Positions 18,905 through 28,308 of a stretch of DNA of 64,000 nt are shown here, piece by piece. Numbering within the stretch: the stretch's first letter is position 1; every line of letters begins with the position of its first letter. The position numbers were made by a program, and so were the translations under genes. Under the pieces are notes generated by a model, which was not told where the DNA came from, made no database searches, and saw only the letters and a list, made by a program, of their open reading frames with translations. Where the stretch lies: NCBI GenBank assembly GCA_029204225.1, contig CM055109.1, positions 20,454,349 through 20,518,348 on the forward strand, read 5' to 3'. This DNA comes from Diphasiastrum complanatum (taxonomy: Eukaryota; Streptophyta; Lycopodiopsida; Lycopodiales; Lycopodiaceae).

Positions 18905-19085
18905 TAGTAATTAGTAAGGTGTTGAAGTTCATCTGGGGAGAAACCGATCTCATCCTATAAGACATGGCAGTGTGTAGGTTTATGGTTTAGGGTTTGGAGC
19001 ATAAGTAATTAGTAAGGTGTTGAAGTTCGTCCGGGGAGAAACCGATCATCCTATAAGACATAGTAGTGTGTAGGTTTAGGGTTTA
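18905..19085. repeat. Tandem duplication of about 90 bp downstream of the orphan exon
   Basis: The stretch AGTAATTAGTAAGGTGTTGAAGTTC...GGGGAGAAACCGAT...ATAAGACAT...TGTGTAGGTTTA occurs twice in tandem. A shorter, diverged copy lies at 20,047-20,095. Confidence 0.8.
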
Positions 19086-20362
19086 GGCTTAGAGAGCCAG
19101 GATAGTAAACATCATTGGAAAAATTTATCCAAGAAAATAGCTCTGTATCCAGCACCTTTCTGAAAGCCCTTCAGCATCCTTGAACACAGTACATTGGGTC
19201 TCAACATATTTCTCAGCTTCAAGCCATTCTGCTTAGTCTAGCTCCACTTTTTCTTGGTACTCCAAGACCTTCACTTCCTAGGCAGGAAAATCCTCTGATT
19301 GGAAATCAGTGGGTGTTGCCTCTGAAATCACCCTAAAAACGTTAGACCTGGATTTGAAGGAGGATTAATTAATGACTTTCTAGATAAAATTTGCAGAGTC
19401 CGTGTTGTTGTGATGAGCAGATCTTTCACTAATCAGAATGAAAAAAAGCTCAGTTATGTATGTACCTTTTTCATGGAGAAGTAGAACTGCAATCTCAAGA
19501 AAGCTTCAGTAGCAGAACATTTTTGTTTGCATGTTCTTATGTTCTGGAAGTGGAGTCACAACTGGATAAGGAGGCTTTGTTAGCTAGGATAAAGGAGAAG
19601 TTTCAAAAAACTTGCCTGGTATTTGTGACTTCACAAATTTTTGGAAACTTATGCCCGTGAAACATAAGGCACTTGGATTACTTGAGAAGACGTGTACAAA
19701 TAACTGAATGAAGCTAAAGGCCTCATTGACAGGGATATGTATTGATCCCTGTCTGTCTTTAGATTGGTTTGTCGTATGAGTAAAGTAAATTTGGAGGATT
19801 CTTGCTGTGGCACGACATGCAATTTCCCGAGCATTCAGAATTGGTCAAAAGCACAAGGACCCTATGCTCTCAAAAAATCTCATCCTGCCATCCGATCATC
19901 CCATTCTGTTCTGCTGCTGCAGCAGTGACAAAATTCCTGTTTCCTTTCAGTGTTGCTGTTGGACCTCATCCCAAAACCCTAAACCTATCTCATCATATAG
20001 GCCATACTGTGTAGGTCTTGTACTTCCCTGTGTTGAATGACACTGTGGAGCATAAGTAATCAATAAGCTGTTGAAGTTCATCCGGGGAGCGCATCGTTGA
20101 CCTGTATTTATATAATAGTATAATATAGATCCGTAAGAGAGACAAAGATAGCTAGAGCACGAGACAATGCTCTCTGGACTCAAAAAATATAAATTGTTTG
20201 TTCTTTCATGCATAATCCTGTAGTATCTCAGTTATGGGAGGCATGGGCAGTGGTTAGGTTTGTTGCAATTTTTTTTGGGGACCTTTTTCCTTGTTTTTAC
20301 CAAGAGGGGGCAGGTGGGTGCTAGACACCCTCTGATAATTAATCCCAGGAGGGGGGGGGGGG
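19086..20362. other. Unassigned region with possible gene fragments
   Basis: No complete gene. A short piece at 19,807-19,857 reads VARHAISRAFRIGQKH on the + strand, like helicase motif VI of SNF2-type remodellers (ISRAFRIGQ). A + strand frame at 19,460-19,660 has no clear identity. The end near 20,350 is a G-run next to the Gypsy-B LTR. Confidence 0.35.
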
Positions 20363-20720
20363 TGTAATAGATCCTAACACCACAGTAGGGCAAACACTAA
20401 CTGATCCACCCAACCTTGCCTACTCCTTGATATAGAGTAAGCCCCTCCTAGCCTAGTGTGAGGACTGGTAGCATGCTACTGCCAAGTGTCGGCCACGTGG
20501 CACTGACGTGGCCGACTGCACGTCGGGACCCAACTGGGGGCCCTATCTTGCTGACAGGGTCCCTAAGCTGTGTTAGGCCCGCCATGGCTATGGACCGTGC
20601 TGGGGCACACTACTCACACTGTCTTGCCTTGTTGGTCATGTACGCTGGACACGACCCTGACTGTGGTATTTGACCTATTTGTGTTATCTAGGGTTCGGCA
20701 TTGGTTACGAGCTCGTAACA
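20363..20720 (-). repeat. Gypsy-B LTR copy 2, uninterrupted
   Basis: 358 bp, TGTAATAGATCC to GCTCGTAACA. It contains CACAGTAGGGCAAACAC unbroken, which is the empty counterpart of the Gypsy-A insertion in copy 1. It is the 3' LTR of the minus-strand element. The adjoining CTCCCTCCCCCTTAAG (20,721-20,736) is its polypurine tract on the minus strand. Confidence 0.92.
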
Positions 20721-23207
20721 CTCCCTCCCCCTTAAGAACCGTCTTGGTCCTCTAAGACAAAGTCTGGAAAAATCTTGCGAAGGACGTTGCCTCTTTCCCA
20801 AGTGGCATTCTCAACAGGCTGATCATTCCACTTAACCAGATATTCTCGGTATAGAGTATGACGAGTCTGCGTCTCTCTACTATCAAGAATCTCCTCTGGT
20901 TCATGTGGAGGTTGTTGAGGATCCAATGGGAGAACTAGAACACTGTCCCCTACCAGATTATCTGATCTGGTTAAGGCTTTTCATAACTGACTTACATGAA
21001 AGACTGGAAAAACCTTACTGCTGTGTGGGAGTTCTAGTTCATAGGTGACCTCGCCTAGTCTCCTACTGATGGTAAAGGGACTACAATACCTTGGAGACAA
21101 CTTAGCACACACTCCTGATTTGAGGGTTTTAGAGTCAACTGGGACTCTCAAGTAGACTTTCTCACCAGTGGAGAATTGCACATCCCGTCTGTGTGGATCT
21201 GCATAATGCCTGGCTCGATCCTGGAACTGCCTAATGCTACGCTTAGCATGTTCTATCATCTGGTTTAGGTCCTCTAAAAAGTTTCTGGCTGCTTCAACTT
21301 TTTCCTGTTTAAACCCTACAGCTGTGGGTGAGCGTGGCTGAAAACCGTACATTAGCATAAATGGGTTGTATCCCGTAGCTGAATGTTTGGTACTGTTGTA
21401 AGCAAACTCTAATATCGAGAGATACTCCTCCCAATCAGTCTGCTTCTTGCTGACGTATGCACGAAGCATATCCTCCAGCACTTGATTTACCCTTTCTGTT
21501 TGACCGTCCATCTGTGGATGGTCGGTGGTACTCATATCAAGTTTAGTATGGAGATGATGGAATACTGCCCTCCAAAAATTTCCAGTAAACTTACTGTCCC
21601 GGTCGCTGACTATGCCGGAAGGTAGACCGTACAATTTAAATAGCCCGTCTACAAACAACCTCGCTAACTCTAGAGCTCTAACGGTTGTTTTGGTCGGAAT
21701 GAAATGAGCCATTTTGGTCAGACGGTCAACTGAGACCCATATAGCGTCATCAACCTTTTGGGTTTTAGGCAGGCCTACTATAAAATCCATGGAGATACTC
21801 TCCCATTTACCAGTTGGTATTTCTAAGGGATGCAACAACCCTCCTGCCTTTTAATGCTCTTCTTTGTTTACTTGACATTTGTGGCAACTGGTTACATACT
21901 GGTGGACGTCCTTTTTCATACTGGGCCAGAAAAATTGCCTACGAAGAAGCTCATAGGTCTTCTGTATGCCTGGGTGTCCCACGCTAGGATTGTCATGACA
22001 TTCATATAGGACCTGCTGCCTATAATCCTCTGAATTGGGGACACATACTCTATCTCTATAGAGCAAGTACTCATCTTGAATGGAATACTGTTTCCATTTG
22101 AATCCTTGAGTCAATTGACCCTCAACCACTAGGGTTTGCTTGGGTAATACAGGCTCAGAATCCTCAACGTCATCTGACGACGTATACTCGGACTCATCAT
22201 CATCCTCAACGGAAGCTGCCGTATTCTTGGATGAACTGGCACCAGCCCCGGGAACTGGTTCTGGAGTCTGTAACTGTCTGTTCTGGACTGAGTTCCAGAT
22301 AGTAGAGAAGAATGCCTCATGCTGGCATTTCCCTCTCAAGGACTTGAGTAACTCATTACGAATCTGGATAAAACTCAGCTCGTTTATCATAGGCATTCTG
22401 CTATGGGCATCTGCTACTGTATTAAATTTTCCACGTCTATATCTGATAGACATGTCAAACTCTTGCATCAACTCTGCCCAACGAGCTTTCCGACCTGTAA
22501 GCTCAGGTTGATTGCAAAGGTATCTGAGACTCTCATGGTCTGTCAGGACCTCAAAGTTGGCACCATACAAATAATGCCTCCAAGTCTTAAGGGCATGGAC
22601 TATAGAAAAGAGTTCCTTTTCATATAGCACTGTACCTAGTCTAAGCTGGCTCGAGTTTTTTACTCTCGAACGCAACTGGTCGTCCACCTTGAGTTAGCAC
22701 AGCACCTACTGCAAAGTCGCTAGCATTTGTTTCGACCACAAATGGCTGATTGGGGTTGACGACTTTTAAAACTGGTGCTGTAGCTAAGGCTGTTTTGAGA
22801 GCATCAAAGCTCTCCTGCTGTGCGGACTCCCAAATGAACTCCTTTCCCTTCCCCTTAAGGAGATTTGTCATAGGAACTGCTATCTGAGCATATTCCTTGA
22901 CAAATCGTCTGTAATATCCTGCCAGACCAAGAAAGATCTGAAGTTCCAAAATATTCTGAGGTCTCAGCCAACTGAGTATGGCTTTAACCTTATTTGGGTC
23001 CATCTTAATCCCATCTGAAGAGATGATGTGACCCAAATATGCTACTTCTTCAACGAAGAATTCACACTTGGATTGTTTAGCATAGAGCTTATGCTTTCTG
23101 AGCAGTCGAAACACCTTTCTGAGGTGTTTTAGATGCTCCTTCCTCGTTTTGCTGTAGACGAGGATGTCATCTAAAAATACGACTACAAATTTACCCAAGT
23201 ATGGTCT
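20721..23207 (-). pseudogene. Gypsy-B copy 2: pol from RT to chromodomain, 5' truncated
   Basis: Minus-strand chromovirus pol, starting inside RT near 23,207. Segments: 22,641-23,198 with the catalytic [18 protein letters not shown] and [10 protein letters not shown], then the start of RNase H ([15 protein letters not shown]); 21,851-22,687 with the rest of RNase H (YEKELFSIVHAL, DHESLRYL), an acidic Ser-rich linker and the zinc region (HPGIQKTYELLRRQFFWP, CHKCQ); 20,981-21,838 with the integrase core (SMDFIVGLP, SDRDSKFTG, QTERVNQVLEDM); 20,732-20,926 with the chromodomain (YLVKWNDQPVENATWE). Breaks: a frameshift near 22,660, a TAA near 21,850 and a stop near 20,980. No gag or 5' LTR: the element stops abruptly at 23,207. 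Confidence 0.92.
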
Positions 23208-23633
23208 GAGGACATATTATTAAAACTTGTTGCTAAACCAATTATATGATGACATTCCCCCCCCAAATCCTTTTATTAGAATTTTAAAAAATTGCTCATT
23301 GAAGGTACCCCCCTCCCCTAACATTGCACACTCTAAAAGTCCAAACATAATCTCCGACAGTTCTCTGGTATTAGTGACATATTGACAAAGAGGATGAATA
23401 GAAGTGAACCAAATTGGTACTTAACTAAAACGAAAGCACATTTGACACTAAAGTAATTTGAAAGATCCCCACATACAAATAAGTGTTGTTGAATCAAAAA
23501 CTTAAATCATTAAAATGTGCTCACAATCTTTCTAATCAAAGCGAATATCTATAAATGTAGAATATATTGCCAAATTTTCAGTTCCAAATTTCTACCATCT
23601 CCCATGCCATCTACCAGTTTAACTGATCTTGAT
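23208..23633. other. Unassigned spacer
   Basis: AT-rich sequence adjoining the truncated end of Gypsy-B copy 2. No motif recognised. Confidence 0.4.
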
Positions 23634-23838
23634 AGTTGACAATTAGCACATACACATACACACACATACATACACATCACATACATACACATATACGTAT
23701 AGATACACACACATATACATACACATATACACGCACACATAGGCATACGTATACGCATACACATATGCATACATATATATATATACACACACACATACAC
23801 CCCATCAGCCGCCCACCATTGGCAGACACACTATGCGA
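23634..23838 (+). repeat. Microsatellite-bearing repeat, copy 2
   Basis: TGACAATTAGC head, (CATA)n and (CA)n array, and a CATCAGCCGCCCACCATTGGC-like tail ending GACACACTATG. This is the compact version of the unit at 13,543-14,912. Confidence 0.7.
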
Positions 23839-23868
23839 CTATGTATGTATGTATGTATGTATGTATCT

Positions 23869-23899
<31 letters not shown>

Positions 23900-23900
23900 A
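23839..23900. repeat. (GTAT)n and (CTAT)n microsatellite
   Basis: GTAT repeats, then ATCT repeats, then TA repeats. Confidence 0.9.
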
Positions 23901-23903
23901 TAT

Positions 23904-24252
23904 CATAGTTGCACTGCGTTTCTGAAAACGTGTTTCAAAACACGTTTAGAAATGCGTCTCTGATTTTTTTTTTTTTGTGGGCAATATGGGTATCAAATCA
24001 AAGCATTTATTAAGGGCAGTTCATTTATGTAGGTTGCTGAATGTTTCGGGTACAATGTGGTCCAATTTGGGGTAACAATGCTTGTTGGATTCTATCAAGG
24101 TTAAAAGTTTTCTATGGAAATGTGTTCCATTTCCTATCAAATCACTGCATCGATAATGAGTAGTTACTATGCCAAGACCACCCTCTCCCCATCTATCCTC
24201 CAGCGTTTTTGAATTTTTTTTTTTTTTGCGTTTCTGTCCCAGAAACACGTTA
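23904..24252. repeat. AAACGTGTTT-word palindromic repeat interrupted by a retrocopy
   Basis: Head CATAGTTGCACTGCG, then the palindrome AAACGTGTTT-CA-AAACACGTTT (23,926-23,947) and GCGTCTCTG before a T-run. The second half (GCGTTTCTG...CAGAAACACGTT) lies after a second T-run, near 24,226-24,252. The interval between the T-runs appears to be inserted. Confidence 0.6.
23960..24215 (-). pseudogene. Poly(A)-tailed, 5'-truncated retrocopy of an unknown transcript
   Basis: Read on the minus strand: an open segment ends in a stop near 24,021-24,024 (before it ...HIVPETFSNLHK), then an untranslated part with AATAAATGCTTTG (poly(A) signal AATAAA), then a run of about 14 A at 23,960-23,973. That is the structure of a reverse-transcribed mRNA end. 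T-runs on both sides fit target duplication in a poly-T site. The protein is not recognised. It is also possible that this is a LINE 3' end. Confidence 0.5.
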
Positions 24253-24525
24253 CATCAGACCGGCCTCCACAACTGGGTCTGATATATCTACTGTCTTCTC
24301 TTTCAAGGCATTGCAGAAGTCAGTATTTATATGATTTACATAGTTAATGGCATTTATACAGAAACAAAATTGACCTCCCAACCTATTTATCTCTCGGGCA
24401 ACATACTCATCAAAAATTATATTTGTGATGTTAAAGAATTTTCCTTCACAAGGGTCTCTGTGGACTTTTATCTTTTTTTGAAAGGCCTTCGTGAGAAATA
24501 CATGTAGTTTGGTCCTATTTGGCAC
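24250..24525 (-). other. Unidentified 91-codon frame
   Basis: Minus-strand open frame with KKIKVHRDPCEGKFFNIT near its start and DISDPVVEAGL at its end. No family recognised; it could be a retrotransposon or gene fragment. The last residues overlap the palindromic repeat. Confidence 0.25.
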
Positions 24526-24539
24526 AACGTACTAACCAG

Positions 24540-25604
24540 AATGCATGATGCTAATGGATCTAAGTTGCAAGGTGTTTAGTTCGAGGTTGAAGATAAAAAT
24601 GTAGAAGATCGTTTTTCCACCTATAATGGATTGCTATTTCATGATGGGAAAGTATGTGTACTAAGTGGTGTTGTTATTTGAAATGAATTTTTATTTGAAT
24701 GTCATGATGAAGCTTTATGGTTTGCCTTAAGATATTGTTGATGATCGTGATTCTAAATTCATTGGACATTTCTTGTCGACCGTATTCCATAAACTTGAGA
24801 CTTCCCTAAATTTCAGTTTTTTGGATCATCCAAAATCAGATAGTCAGATAGAGAGGACTAATCAAATGATGGAGGATATGCTAATGTCAAATGTCTCGCA
24901 TAAGCAACCTTAGAGGGAATTGTAAATTCCATTGATTGAGTTTGCTTATACTAGTAATAACCATCTAATGACTAGATATAGTCCGTGTATGCTTATGTAT
25001 GGATTCTAACCATGTTCACCTGTCAATGTTGAAATAGGGTCTGTTCATATTTAGAAACCAACCAGTTTCTTACGGAATATGCAAGAAATGGTGCAGTTAG
25101 CATGTGAAAATGTTTTGAGTGTTCGCGAATGAGCCAAACATTATACTGAATCGAAACAAACTCCTCAAGAATTCAATGTCTGGGTGTATTTGAGGATTCC
25201 TAAGGACTCTAATGTCTTACATATAGGCAAACATCATAAACCCTTCGACATGTTTCAATAGGTCATACAAAATTCTGAAGAGAATCGGATTAGATGAATC
25301 TTCCCAAGGGTGTTAGAGTACATCGATATTTCACATAAGCATATTAAAACCTAGTTTACATGAAGGAGACACTTCAGCATTGGAAGATAATCTCCTCAAA
25401 GATATCTGTCAAGAACTTCTTTAGATTTGAAAAGATTCTAGATACCTGTCAAAAGCACTCTACTAATCGGTTGCTAACCGCACTTTTGGTTCATTGGAAA
25501 GGGCATTCAAGTGATGATGATTCTTGGGAGCAAGCTGATTCGTTCAAGAAATTTTTTTTCTTGTTTTTCATTCTAAGGTGAAAATTGAAATAAGGGGGGA
25601 AGAA
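24540..25604 (+). pseudogene. Gypsy-D: decayed integrase and chromodomain
   Basis: Plus-strand remnants of a Gypsy integrase: DDRDSKFIGHF (near 24,740), SQIERTNQMMEDML (near 24,850), IEFAYTSNNHLM and VWVYLRIPKDS (near 25,180). They end in a chromodomain LLVHWKGHSSDDDSWEQ (25,479-25,530). Stops and frameshifts occur throughout. The chromodomain is followed by a purine tract (TAAGGGGGGAAGAA) and the LTR start. Confidence 0.82.
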
Positions 25605-26140
25605 TGTTGTGTCCTTAACGTAAATAGTTGGTATTAGGCCTAGCCTATATTGTAAGGTAGCCCTTAGCCTGAATTAGGTCCTGTGTCCCTATCTGTTAAG
25701 GTGCTGCCTCATGTGAGAGTGGTTATGGATGATTGCCTATATTGAGTTAGGTGAAACTGGGAGAGGACAGAAGCTTCAGAGATGTGAGGTAGGATTAAAT
25801 ATTTGTTCTGTTACTTCCTGCAACACAATGAAATTTTTTTCTGTCAGACTGCCCTAGCATTTTCAAATTCCTAGTCATGATATATGTTTGCTACTTATCA
25901 GTTTGGGTTGATTGTTCTTCACTTCCCCTGGATACCACTCCAGAAAGATTCATTTCGCCTGATGTTTTCAGCGGAAGTCACGGATTAGGGCCTCGATGTT
26001 GTGACGGTTAAAAGAGCTGGCTCTTGCGCGACAGTTTCAAGTCACTTCGAAAGCTTGACAACACAGTTTAATATTTTGTGTCAGCTGTTTTGCTAACTAA
26101 CTAGAAACTTATTTCAGAATCCAGATTACTCCTTCCTGTC
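25605..26140 (+). repeat. Gypsy-D 3' LTR (right end uncertain)
   Basis: TGTTGTGTCC directly after the polypurine tract marks the LTR start. No second copy is present in the window to fix its end, so the right boundary is only a guess. Confidence 0.5.
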
Positions 26141-26149
26141 ATAGTTTAA

Positions 26150-26255
26150 TGCATCGATTCGAATCGGCCGATTCGAACGGTTCAAATCGGTTGGGTCAGG
26201 TTCGAATTGGCCGATTCAAACATCTGAAAAAAAATTGGAGTGCAGCTACAACTTT
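26150..26255. repeat. TTCGAA-word palindromic repeat, copy P2
   Basis: CATCGATTCGAATCGGCCG followed by further ATTCGAAC, GGTTCAAATCGG and GGTTCGAATTGGCCG words, an A-run, and an end TGCAGCTACAAC whose complement (GTTGTAGCTGCA) resembles the GTAGTTGCAC head of P1. Confidence 0.6.
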
Positions 26256-27885
26256 CAAGAGAATCAACAATTAAGGTATGTAATATCATTCTTATAGTCC
26301 AAATGGTTCACAAATTAGCATTCTTACAGTTCAAATGGTTCACAAATTCTTCAATTGTATTCAATAAAATTGATGCTGATTGTTGATCTGGAGCTTTGAT
26401 ACCATAATGTCAATTGCCAATTACCATTTATATGCACTATCACAACAATTTAGCATGTACGATGTAGTTGAGTAGTACACCTTGCACATTAAAAAAACTG
26501 GAATAAAACTTGAAGAGCATCCATTAACTTGCCATATATAAACAAAGAAACTGTCAAATTAGCAACAAACGGATCTGAATTGTGCACAGTACAATGATAT
26601 TCAGTCATTAAGCCAAGCCTTGTGCTGGAGTTTGACAACACCCTCATGTGGATTCAATGGCACATGAACCATTACAACTATGAATGCCCACTTAGAGTGA
26701 TATTACCAAGTGCCCATTCTTATAGTCATGCATGGAGAGGTTTTATCTTGAAGGAGAATCTGCATGTCATATGGAGGCTAGGGTTTGGGAGAGTGTATCT
26801 ATACCCTCACCCCTCTCGTGTCAACACATTCTGATTATCGACGATCAATGATTCTCTCTATGCTCTTGCTACCGTAGTATCTTGTATAGGGATCAGCTTG
26901 AGGGCGTCTAACCTTTCGTTAGACCGTTGGTTGGGTGGTTCTTGCCACAACCCATTCTCTTGCGTGCTTATCTGCTATCCAGGTGATCATATTGGGTTTT
27001 ACGCTATTGGATCTATAGAAGTTGTGATTTTGAAAATCCACTTTTCAGGGCATCTTTGGCATTTCTTCTTTTCATGTATTGGTGTGTACTTTTTATGATG
27101 TGATATCATCGTTTTGTTTGCTGTCATAAGCCGTTGTAGATTTCTTTTACATATTGCCAATGGGATCCACAAAAGTTGAGCAGGCTGAAATTAGTCCTTT
27201 GAGGGTATGCCGACACTCAATGTCTCATGTATATCTGCATGCTTTGATGGTTTCTGTTGCGAGTTTAATTGCACATGTATGTTGGTATCCTTGTGTGTTC
27301 ATGCTACATGTGTACGAGAGTGTAGTTCTATGTGCCAAAATTGTAACATGGTATTAGAGCCCATGGTGATGCTCATGTAAGAATTTGTGTGGATCTTCTT
27401 AGACCAAATGGTAGGGTGGTCCTTGCAGAAGTGCAAATACTCTGGGCACAAAAGTAAGTCAGACAAAGTGGAATGACGGTGTTTTGAGAGAGTCCAGCCC
27501 ATCTAGGAACATCATTCACTCGTTGTGTTGTATGGAGTGACTCAAGACATGGTTGTGTGACATGTGCAAGAGAATGATGAAGCAGAATGGCTAATCCCCC
27601 ACTGAAGGCATATGTAATGACTTGTGCTGTATGATCAAATATCAACAGAATTTTGTGTACTTTGATGTATTGTGAACTAACATGCAGGTGTGCTCTTATC
27701 CTTTACATGATGTGACTATAAACCCTAGTTTTATGTGTGTGAGCTTTTGTGTTAAGTGCGAAAATTTCAACAACAGTAAATGTTTCCATTAGGAATTCCT
27801 CAGTTTATTCATTGTTGGAGTTGTACTGGTTTCATCTTCTCCTGATGCAGAGGTTTTCATCCTGCCTGAACACTTGGGTTTATGC
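26256..27885. other. Sequence upstream of the first recognised INTS1 exon
   Basis: No convincing exon or promoter is recognised. At 27,344-27,360 TAACA is followed by TGGTATTAGAGCC, an LTR end plus a slightly altered iMet primer site, so a decayed LTR element probably occupies part of this interval. Confidence 0.45.
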
Positions 27886-27891
27886 ATGCAG

Positions 27892-28308
27892 AGGCAACTG
27901 GGGCAGGATTCTGAGGGTCAAGAGGGTATTTGCACTAGAAAAAGGCGTCGTGTTTCAGAAGACCGTGAACAAGAACAAGAGCATTTTTTTGCAGCTGACC
28001 TTGATTTGAATGCTAGTCCAAAAGGTTTAGATCTGAATACACAAGCGCTTGATCCTGAAGGGAGTGGCCATGATACAGAGTTCAGTCACACACCACAACA
28101 AATAAATTCAGGGGAAGAAAACCAGGATGCGCAGCTGGTTTCTGTTTCAGAGCTTGATTCTCAGCAAGAGCAGCAGTTATTAAAGGAAGGCGATTCAAAT
28201 GATAAAGAACAACTAGAAAATTGCTTCAATAAACAAGCTTCTCAATGTGCCATTGACCCAACCCAACTAACAATTGTGGCAGCCCTCCCCATACGCCAAG
28301 TGGAGCCT
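27892..28308 (+). CDS. INTS1: INTS1 first recognised exon
   Basis: 417 bases, phase 0 at both ends. Acceptor GCATGCAG and donor CCT|GTATCT. It encodes a hydrophilic N-terminal region with a basic KRRRVSED patch (possible nuclear signal), DLDLN and LDLNTQ motifs, and a Gln-rich stretch. It ends IRQVEP. If ATG 27,886 is the real start, this exon begins six bases earlier. Confidence 0.75.

Noticed and set aside
27749-27891. Start of INTS1 at ATG 27,886
   Set aside because: Not excluded, but the ATG lies inside an acceptor-like GCATGCAG and leaves no N-terminal context, so an upstream exon is more likely.
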